From NCBI GenBank assembly GCA_944323945.1, contig CALUUL010000006.1, positions 1 to 56,655 on the forward strand: DNA of 56,655 nucleotides, given 5' to 3'. The DNA comes from Candidatus Gastranaerophilales bacterium (lineage in GTDB: Bacteria > Cyanobacteriota > Vampirovibrionia > Gastranaerophilales > Gastranaerophilaceae). This document shows, piece by piece, positions 34,696 to 43,939 of this stretch (positions within the stretch are counted from its first letter, which is position 1; every line of letters begins with the position of its first letter). The position numbers and the translations under genes were made by a program. The notes below the pieces were generated by a model. It searched no databases. It was not told the origin of the DNA and saw nothing but the letters and a program-made list of their open reading frames with translations.

Positions 34696-35436
34696 TTAGC
34701 CTTTCTTCCTTATTGCTTCTATTATAGCTTTAAAAAGGAACAGAGGCAAAGTCTTATATATTCTTTTTATTCTCTCTGGTTGTTTATATGTTCTATATAA
34801 CCATTCGCAACCTATATATCTGAATAATTTAGGAGCTCTTTTAACTTCTCCTGACCAAACATCAAAAGAACCGCCAATTCCAATAAATATAGTTTTAGAT
34901 AATATCTTTTTACATTTATCTATGAATAAATCCTGCTTTGGTACTCCTAATGCTACTAAAACAATTTTAGGCTTTCTTTCGCATAATTCTTTGATTATTT
35001 CATCTTCTTTTGAGTTATTAAAGTATCCGTTCTTGTAATAACAAATATTTATTCTTGGAAATTCTGATTTTAATTTTTTAACAGTTGTTTGTAATACATT
35101 TTCTTTTGCTCCAATTAGTGCTATAGAATAATTAAGTTTTTCACAAGAAGCAATTATTTTATGTGCTAAGTCAATTCCTGGAATTTGTTCTTGTTGTATT
35201 CCTTGAAGCTTTAATGCAAGTTTTATCCCTGAGCCATCAGGTACAACCATATCGGCATTTTTTAAAATTGAAGAAAACGTTTTGCTTTTATTTGCAATTT
35301 CTATTATCTCCGGATTTATTGTAACAATATGCATTCCTTGCTGTTCTTTAATTCGCTCTAAAATTGTATTTACAGCTTCATCAAAGGTTAGCAAATCAAC
35401 ATCATATCCTAATACTTTGTGTGTTTTTCTATCCAT
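34696..35436 (-). CDS. WecG/TagA/CpsF-family glycosyltransferase
   Basis: The 246-residue protein matches this family throughout: MHIVTINPEIIEIA, MVVPDGSGIKLALKLQ with the catalytic Asp region, IALIGAKENV, KIVLVALGVPKQD, IGIGGSFDVWSGEVKRAP and a basic membrane-associating tail. Members transfer N-acetylmannosaminuronic acid or N-acetylmannosamine to a lipid-linked N-acetylglucosamine for wall polymers or surface polysaccharide. The acceptor here is not known. The operon also holds pgi and transketolase, but a functional link is not obvious. Confidence 0.9.
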   Translation of the reverse strand: MDRKTHKVLGYDVDLLTFDEAVNTILERIKEQQGMHIVTINPEIIEIANKSKTFSSILKNADMVVPDGSGIKLALKLQGIQQEQIPGIDLAHKIIASCEKLNYSIALIGAKENVLQTTVKKLKSEFPRINICYYKNGYFNNSKEDEIIKELCERKPKIVLVALGVPKQDLFIDKCKKILSKTIFIGIGGSFDVWSGEVKRAPKLFRYIGCEWLYRTYKQPERIKRIYKTLPLFLFKAIIEAIRKKG

Positions 35437-35476
35437 ATAATTAATTTTATCATACAGAAATTAATTTGTTAAAATA

Positions 35477-36874
35477 TTACAATTTTATACTTGTTGTTAA
35501 TTTCTCTTTTAATTCATTTGCTGAATCTTCGTATCCTATTCTTCCCATTAGTGCATATGTATAGTTTTTTGATTGCTCAACTCCAGGCTGATTAAATGCA
35601 TCTATATTATATAGAGCACCTGTAATTGCAGTTTGAACTTCAAACATATATAAAAGTTGTCCAAGATAATATGGTGTTACCTTTGGAATTGTAATTGTAA
35701 CATTTGGTCTTTTATAGTCAATTAATGAAGCCATTGTCGAGTCTGCTTCAGCGTTAAATAATTGATTCATTGTCTTTCCACCAAGATAACTTATTCCGGT
35801 ATATTCAAAAATATTTGGAATTTCTAATGTTGTATCAAATTCCTTAACTCTTAAAAAATTTATAATTTTATCGTTTGGACCTTCATTATATAATTGTATT
35901 TGTGAGTGTTGGTCTGTTACGCCTATTGCTTTAACTGGTGTCTGTCCTGTATTAACTATATTGTTATTTTTATCTCTTTCTTTCCCTAAAGATTCCGCCC
36001 ATAATTGACAATACCAATCTGCTACAAATCTTAATCTATCTGAATATGGCATTATTACTGAAATCTTTTTGCCTCGTTTAACATCCATAAGATAATGAAT
36101 TAGTGCATTTTGTGCTGCTATATTACAATTTATGTCTGTATTTTTTAAGGCTAAATCCATATCTTTTATGCCTTGTGTGATTTCTTCTATATTTATTCCT
36201 ACTAAGGCAAATGGTAATAGTCCTACCGCTGAAAATACTGAAAATCTTCCTTCTACATCATCGGGAATATAAAATGTTTTATATCCTTCTTGATCAGATA
36301 ATTGTTTTAAAATTCCAATATTTTTATCTGTTGTTGCAATAACATTCTTTCTGTAATCATCTCCAAGCTCTTTTTCCATTAAATCTTTTAATACCATATA
36401 TTGAGCCATTACTTCTGCGGTTGAACCTGATTTTGTTATTACATTTACAAGTGTTTTCTTTAAATCAAGAATTTTTAAAAGTGAATTCATTTGATCAGGA
36501 TCAATATTATCTAAGAAAAATATACGTGGATAATTATTTCTTTGTTCTTTTGTAAGAAAATTCCAATATGGTGGTAATAAAGCCTCACATACAGCTTTTC
36601 CGCCAAGGGCTGAACCTCCTAAACCTAGAATTAAAATATTATCAAAACGATTTTCAACCATAGCTGCAAATTCACGTACATACCAGCTGGTTTCTTCGTT
36701 ATAACCTAAATTCATCCATTGTAATTTTTGTCCGGGCTTATCTTTATTTGAGTTTAAATCGGCTATTATTTTATGAATACTTTCTTTATAGCTATTGAAT
36801 TCTTCTTCAATATTTAAACCGTTTTCTTCTCCAATAATTTCTTGTTTTACATTACGATAGTTAAGTTCTATCAT
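35477..36874 (-). CDS. pgi: Glucose-6-phosphate isomerase
   Basis: The 465-residue protein carries the PGI motifs ILGLGGSALGGKAVCEALLP, NVITKSGSTAEVMAQYM, DVEGRFSVFSAVGLLPFAL and QPGVEQSKNY. It interconverts glucose-6-phosphate and fructose-6-phosphate. It is shorter than the cyanobacterial form of about 530 residues. It heads the minus-strand operon that runs through the WecG/TagA-like gene, transketolase and ftsEX. The divergent thiL gene is 138 nt away. Confidence 0.92.
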   Translation of the reverse strand: MIELNYRNVKQEIIGEENGLNIEEEFNSYKESIHKIIADLNSNKDKPGQKLQWMNLGYNEETSWYVREFAAMVENRFDNILILGLGGSALGGKAVCEALLPPYWNFLTKEQRNNYPRIFFLDNIDPDQMNSLLKILDLKKTLVNVITKSGSTAEVMAQYMVLKDLMEKELGDDYRKNVIATTDKNIGILKQLSDQEGYKTFYIPDDVEGRFSVFSAVGLLPFALVGINIEEITQGIKDMDLALKNTDINCNIAAQNALIHYLMDVKRGKKISVIMPYSDRLRFVADWYCQLWAESLGKERDKNNNIVNTGQTPVKAIGVTDQHSQIQLYNEGPNDKIINFLRVKEFDTTLEIPNIFEYTGISYLGGKTMNQLFNAEADSTMASLIDYKRPNVTITIPKVTPYYLGQLLYMFEVQTAITGALYNIDAFNQPGVEQSKNYTYALMGRIGYEDSANELKEKLTTSIKL

Positions 36875-37012
36875 TTTACCTCGCTTGATTTTATTATGTT
36901 CGGTTTGTGCACTAAAAGTATCACTTATTATTTTACATGCTTACAATATATTTTAAAGCTATTTTAACTTTATATGTTACATATTTTTTACTTTTAGTGT
37001 TACAATTCAAAT

Positions 37013-37963
37013 ATGAAAGAACTTAAATTTTTGGAAATAATTAGAAATACATTAGATTCATCATCATTTATAGGTGATGATTGTGCCTATTTAGATGATT
37101 TAGATATTTTTGTTACTCAGGATACTTTGGTTGAAAATGTTCATTTTACCATGTATACAACGACTCCTTATTTATTAGGTCGAAAAGCTGTGTGTGTGAA
37201 TTTAAGTGATTTAGCTGCAGCACTTGCTTTGCCAAAGTATATCTTGGTTTCTTTGTCCATTCCTAAATCTATAGATGATAAATTTATTTCAGAATTATAT
37301 CGTGGTATTAATGATGTATGCAAAGAATATAAAGTAAAAGTTGTTGGTGGTGATATTACAGGAAGTGATCAGATTGTTATTTCTATCACAGCAATTGGAA
37401 AAAAATCTTCTTTATTTCTTTCATCTCGTTCAAATGCAAAAAAAGATGATTATATTCTGGTTACAGGTAATTTTGGTTCTAGCTCTGCTGGATTATTTGC
37501 TCTTTCTAATTTTTTACAAGCGGACAAGACACTTATAAATGCACATTTAAATCCTGTTCCTAGAGTTAATGAGGCTTTGAAACTTGCTTCTTCAATTGAT
37601 TCTGATATTACTGTTATGGATTGTTCTGATGGTTTAGTTGATGCTTTATATAAAATTTCTTTAGCAAGTTCTCATAGTATAAAAATTGACATAAATAAGG
37701 TTCCTATTTCTGAATCTCTTAAGGAATTTTCAAATTATAATAATTTAGATTATAAAAAATTTGTCAAATGGGGTGGAGAAGACTATGAACTTTTGATTTG
37801 TGTTCCAGAAAAAATTTATTTAAGTTTAGATAAGTCTATTTTTTCTTTAATAGGAAGAGTTCAAAATAAAGATAATAAACCAAATGTAATTATTAAAGAT
37901 AATAATTTAGAGGAAAAAATTACAAGTGAAATATTTGAAAAAAATACTTTTAATCATTTCTAA
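37013..37963 (+). CDS. thiL: Thiamine-monophosphate kinase ThiL
   Basis: The 316-residue protein has the AIR-synthase/PurM fold of ThiL: FIGDDCAYLD near the N-terminus, TQDTLVENVHF, VGGDITGSDQIVISITAIG, MDCSDGLVDALYKIS and KWGGEDYELLI. It phosphorylates thiamine monophosphate to TPP, the cofactor of the transketolase encoded across the divergent promoter. Length is normal. The SD is weak. Confidence 0.93.
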   Translation: MKELKFLEIIRNTLDSSSFIGDDCAYLDDLDIFVTQDTLVENVHFTMYTTTPYLLGRKAVCVNLSDLAAALALPKYILVSLSIPKSIDDKFISELYRGINDVCKEYKVKVVGGDITGSDQIVISITAIGKKSSLFLSSRSNAKKDDYILVTGNFGSSSAGLFALSNFLQADKTLINAHLNPVPRVNEALKLASSIDSDITVMDCSDGLVDALYKISLASSHSIKIDINKVPISESLKEFSNYNNLDYKKFVKWGGEDYELLICVPEKIYLSLDKSIFSLIGRVQNKDNKPNVIIKDNNLEEKITSEIFEKNTFNHF

Positions 37964-38046
37964 ATTGTTTGTAAATAAAAATAAAGTTTTTAGTAAATTT
38001 TGAGCAAAAAAATGTTTGTTCGTTTTTGTACTTAATGTATAGATAA

Positions 38047-39606
38047 ATGGTTTTTTATATGAATATTCTAGCCCAACAGCTTTCTCAACAAGGTATACAT
38101 CAGTATATTGCCTATAATAAAAATCAAACTAAAAAAGGACCGAGAAAAACTTCAATATTTTATATTAATGATGTACATGGTCAAGTTCCAAAAATGCAAA
38201 GACTTGTTTCTGCATCACATCATGCCGGATTAAATGCTTCACAAAATGGTGCTGATATTCTTAAAGTATGTGCTGGTGATACATTTATAGGCTCAGATGA
38301 AAAAAGAAACCTTGCAGCTGCAAGGTTTTTGGATACAGCGGGTATACATGCTCACGCTCTTGGTAATCATGAATTTGATATTACAGCATCAATATGTGGA
38401 AATTTATTAAAGAATTCCAATGTTAAAACTCTAGGTATGAATTTGAATTTCCCGAATAAGAATTCTGCTTTGGCACAAAATGTTTTGCGTTCAACTGTTG
38501 TTGAAGGTGAAAGTGGTGAAAAATATGGTTTGATTGGTATACAGCCTTCCGATTTAGCTTCAAGAATAAAGAAGAAGGAAATTCTAGAAGGTATTACAAC
38601 TGATGACAAAGAACAAACAATTAGAGAACTTCAGGAGGAAGTTAATAAATTAAATCAGCAAGGCATAAATAAAATTGTTTTATTATCACATGAAGGTAAT
38701 GCTGTTGAGAGAGAAATAGCACAAAATGTTAGTGGTATTGATGTAATTATTGGAGGGCATTCGCACGATTTAATTGAAGGAGTTACTCACGGCGAGAATT
38801 TATTATATTCTCCATCTGGTGAGCCTGTTGTTATAACTCAGGCAGGACGTGATGGAAATCACTATGGAATTTTAAATTTAGAATTTAATGAAAAAGGTCA
38901 AATAACCGGTGTACAAAATAACATTGTTGATACAAATATACATAATCCAAATATTGTAATGACTAAAACAGTTGATTCTATACTAGGAAAATCGCCTGAA
39001 ATTGGCATGTTAAATCATGTTGATCCTATACCAAAAAATAATTTATTAGAAGAAAATCCTTGGGCTGATTTTGTTGCAGATGCTTTAAAAACAAATCTTG
39101 ATGCTGATATAGTTCTTATTAATTCAGCGAATTTTAGAGGAAGTGTTGATCACGGTATTGTAACAGAAAGAGATATTACAAGTATATTCCCATTCAATAA
39201 TAAGCTATATAAAGTAAAATTAAATGAAGAGGACTTGGTTGAAGCAATAAAAAAATGTGGAAAATCTTTATCTTCTAAAAATTCTAAACCAGGTATTTTG
39301 CAAGTTTCCGGTTTGACTTATACTCTAGATTCTCAAGGAAATTTGACATCTTTATACTATATTGATAAACAAGGTAATAAAAATGAAATAGACGTAAACG
39401 ATCCTGACGATGATAAAATTTACACTGCTATATATGATGAATTTTTAGTTGGCGGTGGTGATGATTTAGAAATGCTTGAACGTGATGATGATGAAATTAT
39501 TGAGCGTTATTCATTTGATAAGGATAAAGTTACAATTGACTATATAAAATCATTAAAACAGCCATTTGATGTTAAGGCAGATGGACGAATTCAAATACAA
39601 AAATAA
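38047..39606 (+). CDS. 5'-nucleotidase/UshA-like metallophosphatase without signal peptide
   Basis: The 519-residue protein has the bimetal phosphoesterase motifs INDVHGQ, GDTFIGSDE, ALGNHEFD, LLSHEGN and GGHSHDL, then the 5'-nucleotidase C-terminal domain (about 345-515; NSANFRGSV, ERDITSIFPFNN). UshA relatives are normally periplasmic, yet the N-terminus (MNILAQQLSQQGIHQYIAYN) has no hydrophobic signal sequence. ATG 38059 may be used instead of 38047; neither has a strong SD. It should hydrolyse nucleotides, UDP-sugars or other phosphoesters in the cytoplasm, or be exported by another route. Confidence 0.85.
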   Translation: MVFYMNILAQQLSQQGIHQYIAYNKNQTKKGPRKTSIFYINDVHGQVPKMQRLVSASHHAGLNASQNGADILKVCAGDTFIGSDEKRNLAAARFLDTAGIHAHALGNHEFDITASICGNLLKNSNVKTLGMNLNFPNKNSALAQNVLRSTVVEGESGEKYGLIGIQPSDLASRIKKKEILEGITTDDKEQTIRELQEEVNKLNQQGINKIVLLSHEGNAVEREIAQNVSGIDVIIGGHSHDLIEGVTHGENLLYSPSGEPVVITQAGRDGNHYGILNLEFNEKGQITGVQNNIVDTNIHNPNIVMTKTVDSILGKSPEIGMLNHVDPIPKNNLLEENPWADFVADALKTNLDADIVLINSANFRGSVDHGIVTERDITSIFPFNNKLYKVKLNEEDLVEAIKKCGKSLSSKNSKPGILQVSGLTYTLDSQGNLTSLYYIDKQGNKNEIDVNDPDDDKIYTAIYDEFLVGGGDDLEMLERDDDEIIERYSFDKDKVTIDYIKSLKQPFDVKADGRIQIQK

Positions 39607-39713
39607 AATTTCTTTATAAATATTTAATTTGACCTTTTATGGCTTATTTCTTAAAATTACTATATAACAATGTTTACATGTTATAGATTAATAGTAGATT
39701 CTGGAGTATTCAA

Positions 39714-40712
39714 ATGAAGATTCATAAAGTAGCTGTTATAGGTTGTGGTATTTGGGGAAAAAATGTTGTAAGAAATTTTTATAATTTAAATGCTTTGCAT
39801 ACTGTATGTGATTTAGATGAAGAAAATAGAAAAAATTTAAAGATACAATATCCTGATGTAAATATTATTTCTAATTCGGATGAAATTTTTAATAATCCTG
39901 AAATAGAGGCTGTTGCTGTTGTTACACCAAGTCATACACATTATAAAATTGTAAAAAAGGCGATTGAATCAGGAAAGCATGTTTATGTGGAAAAGCCAAT
40001 TTCAACAGTATCAGCTGAAGCAAAAGCATTAACTGATTTAGCAGATAAAAATAATATGGTATTAATGGTTGGACATTTATTAATGTATCACCCAGCTGTT
40101 AACAGATTAAAAATGCTTATTAATGAAGGCGTATTAGGTGAAATAAGATATGTTCAAAGTGATAGATTAAATATTAATCATTTTAAAAATGACAGAAGTG
40201 TAATGTGGGATTTGGCTCCTCATGATGTTTCTATGACGAGTTATATATTAGGTAAAGAGCCAGTGAGAGTTATTAGTGCTGTAGGTGCTTCTTCTGATAA
40301 TAATGATATTATGGATGTTACTCATCTAACAATTGAGTATGAGGGTGGTATTATTGCTCACTTATCTGATAGTTGGATTCATCCTCAAAAAAGAGTTAAT
40401 TTACTTGTTAGAGGTACAAAAGCTACTGCAATATTTGATGATACGGTAGCAGAAAATAAATTACAGATTTTTGAAAGTACTTCACCAAAAGTTTCTAAAA
40501 ATGAAGTTCTTGACTATATTGAAATAGAACCATTAAAATTAGAATGTCAGCACTTTTTAAATTGTATTGAACAAGGTAAGCAAGCTAGAAGTGATGGGCA
40601 TAACGGATTTAATGTTGTAAAAGTATTAGAAGATGCAGAAAAAATGATGCTAGGAGAAAAGGTAAAAGCATTAGATTCTGTTAATTTTGCACTTTCTAGA
40701 AGTAAAAAGTAG
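39714..40712 (+). CDS. Gfo/Idh/MocA-family NAD(P)-dependent oxidoreductase
   Basis: The 332-residue protein has an N-terminal Rossmann fold starting VAVIGCGIWGKN, VVTPSHTHYKIVKKAIESGKHVYVEKP with the catalytic EKP lysine, and a C-terminal domain carrying WDLAPHDVSM with the conserved histidine. The sequence resembles the UDP-N-acetylglucosamine 3-dehydrogenase-like (WlbA) group, but substrate prediction within this family is unreliable. It is followed closely by the CDP-alcohol phosphatidyltransferase gene. Confidence 0.88.
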   Translation: MKIHKVAVIGCGIWGKNVVRNFYNLNALHTVCDLDEENRKNLKIQYPDVNIISNSDEIFNNPEIEAVAVVTPSHTHYKIVKKAIESGKHVYVEKPISTVSAEAKALTDLADKNNMVLMVGHLLMYHPAVNRLKMLINEGVLGEIRYVQSDRLNINHFKNDRSVMWDLAPHDVSMTSYILGKEPVRVISAVGASSDNNDIMDVTHLTIEYEGGIIAHLSDSWIHPQKRVNLLVRGTKATAIFDDTVAENKLQIFESTSPKVSKNEVLDYIEIEPLKLECQHFLNCIEQGKQARSDGHNGFNVVKVLEDAEKMMLGEKVKALDSVNFALSRSKK

Positions 40713-40730
40713 TTTATTGGAGACGTTATA

Positions 40731-41369
40731 ATGGCAAATTTATTAACAATTTTAAGAATGATTCTAGCTATAGTAGCTATAGAGTTCTTATTTTCAGGAA
40801 GACCAGATTTTGCTATTGCATCTGCATTTTTAACATTATTTGTTATAATTTTAGATGGACTTGATGGAGTTGTTGCTCGTGCATTAAATGAACAATCAAA
40901 ATTTGGTTCTGTATTTGATATTTTAGGTGATAGAGTAGTTGAAAATTTATATTGGATTGCTTTTGCAGTTATTGGTTGGGTTGGCGTTTGGGTACCGATG
41001 GTTGTTGTTGCAAGAGGAATTCTTACAGATGGTTTTAGAAGTATTGCTCTAGCTCAAGGGTATACAGCTTTTGGTTCATCGACTATGATGCAGAATAGAT
41101 TTTTTCATTTTATAACTGCATCAAGGTTTTCACGTGCTATTTATGGTTTTGCTAAAACGCTCGTTTTTATTATGCTTATAGTTGCAAATATTCCTAATAT
41201 TGAATATTTTAATGGCATGTCTGTTAATTCATTTGTTTTTTACAGTAATGTCCAACCAACTTTAATTACAATTGCAGATATTTTAGTATATGTTACAGTT
41301 GTAATGTGTATTATAAGGGGAATTCCTGTTCTAATAGAAAGTCAAAGATTTATAAACAATGATAAATAG
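40731..41369 (+). CDS. CDP-alcohol phosphatidyltransferase
   Basis: The 212-residue membrane protein has the complete CDP-OH-P motif DGLDGVVARALNEQSKFG plus the last two Asp of the pattern (FDILGD, about 44-68), with about six transmembrane helices. PgsA-type phosphatidylglycerophosphate synthase is the most likely function, but other alcohol acceptors are possible. It overlaps trmL by 11 nt. Confidence 0.88.
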   Translation: MANLLTILRMILAIVAIEFLFSGRPDFAIASAFLTLFVIILDGLDGVVARALNEQSKFGSVFDILGDRVVENLYWIAFAVIGWVGVWVPMVVVARGILTDGFRSIALAQGYTAFGSSTMMQNRFFHFITASRFSRAIYGFAKTLVFIMLIVANIPNIEYFNGMSVNSFVFYSNVQPTLITIADILVYVTVVMCIIRGIPVLIESQRFINNDK

Positions 41370-41817
41370 TAAGTTTAATATTGTATTATTCGAACCTGAA
41401 ATACCACAGAATACAGGAAATATTGCAAGGCTTTGTGCTTGTACAGGTTCACATTTGTTTTTAGTTGGAAAATTGGGATTTTCTTTAACAGAAAAACATC
41501 TTAAAAGAGCTGGCTTAGATTATTGGGATAGTGTAGAAATATCAAAATATGATACTCTTGATGCGTTGAAAAGTGATTTTCCTAATTCTATTTTTTATTA
41601 TCTTACAACTAAATCAAGGAATTTATATACAAATAGGACTTTTAAGCCTGGTGATTTTTTTGTTTTTGGTCCCGAAACGAGAGGTATTCCTGAAACTATT
41701 CTTAATGAAAATAAAAACAGTTCAATAACTATACCAATGCAAGAAGGACAAAGAAGTTTAAATCTTTCAAATTCAGTAGCTATTGTTTTATATGAGGCAA
41801 TAAGACAAAATGGTTAA
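41359..41817 (+). CDS. trmL: tRNA (cytidine(34)-2'-O)-methyltransferase TrmL
   Basis: The 152-residue SPOUT protein has the TrmL motifs: LFEPEIPQNTGNIARLCA, FGPETRGIP and the C-terminal SLNLSNSVAIVLYEA of the trefoil knot. It methylates the wobble ribose of tRNA-Leu in other bacteria. It overlaps both neighbours (11 nt with the phosphatidyltransferase gene, 8 nt with nnrD), so the cluster is one transcript. Confidence 0.92.
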   Translation: MINSKFNIVLFEPEIPQNTGNIARLCACTGSHLFLVGKLGFSLTEKHLKRAGLDYWDSVEISKYDTLDALKSDFPNSIFYYLTTKSRNLYTNRTFKPGDFFVFGPETRGIPETILNENKNSSITIPMQEGQRSLNLSNSVAIVLYEAIRQNG

Positions 41818-42679
41818 ATTAATTGATAACAAATTAGTATTTGGTAAACTTCCCAAAAGACCGGAAGACTCAAACAAGGGGACTTTTGGTAAAATATTAA
41901 ATGTAGCCGGTTCAAGATCATTTATAGGTGCAGCATTTTTGTCTTCTATATCAGCATTAAAAGTTGGTGCAGGATATGTTTCTCTTGCTTGTCCTTCAGA
42001 AATTATTAAAATAATTGCCCCAATGGCGCCTGAGCTTACATTTATACATTTGGATTCTTCTGAAAATGGTTCAATTTCTGCCAATAATTCAATAAATAAT
42101 CTTTTTTCTTATAATGTTGTTTCTATGGGGTGTGGTCTTACAGCCAATGATGAAATAAAACAATTTGTTTTTTATCTCCTCAATAATTTAAATAAGACTC
42201 AAAAGGTTGTAATTGATGCAGATGCTATTAATGTACTTTCAAATCATAAAGGTGAAATTTCTTTGAAAAATACAGTAATAACTCCACATCCAAAAGAATT
42301 GTCAAGACTTTTGAATGTTTCAGTAGAGGAAATTCTTGATAATAGAGAAAAATATGCTCGTATTACTTCTCAAACCTATGAGTGTATTACTGTATTAAAA
42401 GGTCATAATAGTATAGTTACAAATGGAGAAAAGTTATTTATAAATCAATCAGGATCTTCAGCTTTGGCTAAAGCTGGAAGTGGTGATGTACTTACAGGAA
42501 TTATAGCTGGATTATTAGCACAAAAACTTTCTCCGTTAGATGCAGCAATTATTGGAACATATTTACATGGTTTAGCTGGTGATATTGCAGCTGCTGATTT
42601 GACAAAATATTCTGTATTGGCTACTGATATTATTGACTATTTGCCTTTTGCTTTAAAAATGGTACTTGCAGAAGAATAG
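41810..42679 (+). CDS. nnrD: ADP-dependent NAD(P)H-hydrate dehydratase
   Basis: The 289-residue protein corresponds to the YjeF C-terminal (ribokinase-like) domain: GSRSFIGAAFLSSISALKVGAGYVSLACP, VIDADAINVLS, ITPHPKELSRL and KAGSGDVLTGIIAGLLAQ (nucleotide-binding GSGD). It repairs hydrated NAD(P)H. The N-terminal NnrE epimerase domain, often fused, is not present here. Overlap with trmL is 8 nt. Confidence 0.92.
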   Translation: MVKLIDNKLVFGKLPKRPEDSNKGTFGKILNVAGSRSFIGAAFLSSISALKVGAGYVSLACPSEIIKIIAPMAPELTFIHLDSSENGSISANNSINNLFSYNVVSMGCGLTANDEIKQFVFYLLNNLNKTQKVVIDADAINVLSNHKGEISLKNTVITPHPKELSRLLNVSVEEILDNREKYARITSQTYECITVLKGHNSIVTNGEKLFINQSGSSALAKAGSGDVLTGIIAGLLAQKLSPLDAAIIGTYLHGLAGDIAAADLTKYSVLATDIIDYLPFALKMVLAEE

Positions 42680-42688
42680 GTTAATTTT

Positions 42689-43615
42689 ATGTGTGATAAT
42701 TTAATTTCTGATTTGCAAGAAAAATTAAAAGAAAATCCTAATGATATTAAATTAATTGAAGAGTATGCCATTGCGCTTTCTGATATAGGAGAAAATCAAG
42801 AAGCTCTAAAAAATTTTATATATTTAAAAAAAATATCTCAGGATAATCCAAATGTATATTATAATATTGGAATTATTTTTGAAAAACTTGGTATGAATGA
42901 TGAAGCTATTGCTTCATATGAAAAAGCTTTGTCTATTAAGCCTGATGATACTGATATTATGTATAATTTAGCAAATACGTATATAAAAGTTGGTTCATAT
43001 GATCAAGCTGAAGCTTTTTTATTAAAAGTTATTGAAAAAGATAAAGATGATGAAAATTCTTATTTTCAACTTGGTGAAATTTATATAAGAAAAAAAGAAA
43101 ATGATAAGGCTATTAAATATTTAAATAAGGCTCTTGAATTAAAGAATGATGATATTTTTGCAAAGTTTTATATTGCATATGCATACAAACAAATCGGGAA
43201 TATTGATTTGGCAATAAAATATTATCAAGATGTTATTAATCAAAATCAAGATTATAGCTGGGCATATTATAATTTAGCTTTAATATATTTAGAACAAAAT
43301 AATGATGAACAAGCAATTTTGTATCTTGAAAAAACAATTAAGACAAATTCTTCAGATAAAAAAGCTATTAAAATGTTAGTTAAACTTTTATCAAAACATA
43401 AAAAGTATTCAGCTGCAGAAAAAATACTGCGACAAGCAATACTAGATATGCCTGATGAAGCCGATAATTACTATTTATTGGCACTAATATATAAAGAGTT
43501 AAAAAATAGAATTAATTATATTAAATATTTAAAACTCACATTAAAAAAACAAATTACTTTTTCTGGTGACGCTAAAACATTAGAAGAAGAAATAAATAAA
43601 GCAGAGAAAAAATAA
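42689..43615 (+). CDS. TPR-repeat protein
   Basis: The 308-residue protein is almost wholly made of tetratricopeptide repeats, about eight in a row, with recurring YxxLAxxYxxxGxxxxAxxxYxxAL patterns (for example 55-88, 90-122, 124-156, 158-190). No signal peptide or catalytic domain is seen. It is a protein-protein interaction scaffold in the cytoplasm; partners are unknown. It ends at a hairpin shared with the SRP RNA terminator on the opposite strand. Confidence 0.88.
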   Translation: MCDNLISDLQEKLKENPNDIKLIEEYAIALSDIGENQEALKNFIYLKKISQDNPNVYYNIGIIFEKLGMNDEAIASYEKALSIKPDDTDIMYNLANTYIKVGSYDQAEAFLLKVIEKDKDDENSYFQLGEIYIRKKENDKAIKYLNKALELKNDDIFAKFYIAYAYKQIGNIDLAIKYYQDVINQNQDYSWAYYNLALIYLEQNNDEQAILYLEKTIKTNSSDKKAIKMLVKLLSKHKKYSAAEKILRQAILDMPDEADNYYLLALIYKELKNRINYIKYLKLTLKKQITFSGDAKTLEEEINKAEKK

Positions 43616-43646
43616 AAAGAGAATTCAATTATGAATCCTCTTTTTT
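43614..43646. terminator. Terminator between the TPR gene and the SRP RNA gene
   Basis: AAAAAGAGAATTC and GAATCCTCTTTTT (13-nt arms, 6-nt loop). On the minus strand the one unpaired plus-strand position (A.C) becomes a G.U pair, so it works best for the SRP RNA; plus-strand transcripts from the TPR gene also meet a T6 run. Confidence 0.75.
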
Positions 43647-43903
43647 GCCGTGCCACTATCTATCGGCAAATATAAATACAGTTTTCTTTATAAATACCTC
43701 CTTTATAAATAAATATACCCACAGTTTACACCTTAGTGCTGCTACGTTCCCGTCCTGACACGGTTCGATGGACTATGCCATAAATGCCTATATTATCAAC
43801 AGTATATATAAAGTCTGCCGTATTCATACAAGTCTCACAATAGGCTCTGCACCCCGCTATGCGTTCGGGTCAAGAGATCCGCAATGTCCCCGTGGAGCAC
43901 GGC
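43647..43903 (-). ncRNA. ffs: Signal recognition particle RNA, large bacterial type
   Basis: About 257 nt on the minus strand. The 5' end GCCGTGC and 3' end GCACGGC close the molecule. The apical SRP54-binding domain is plain: GTGTCAGGACGGGAACGT followed by AGCAGCACTAAGG, the most conserved part of SRP RNA. The first 90 nt carry additional GC-rich pairing (CACGGGGAC, GACCCG, GCGGGGTGCAGAG) as expected of an Alu domain like that of Bacillus scRNA, so this is the long form rather than the 4.5S form. A promoter places the start exactly at 43903 and a terminator follows the 3' end. Confidence 0.9.
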
Positions 43904-43909
43904 CTTTTT

Positions 43910-43938
43910 ATTATAGAATAAAAAAGTTTTCATCGCAA
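43910..43938 (-). promoter_or_regulatory. Promoter of the SRP RNA gene
   Basis: TTGCGA (43933-43938), 17-bp spacer, TATAAT (43910-43915), with a predicted start 7 nt further at 43903, the first base of the RNA. It lies just after the enolase stop codon. Confidence 0.75.
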
Positions 43939-43939
43939 A

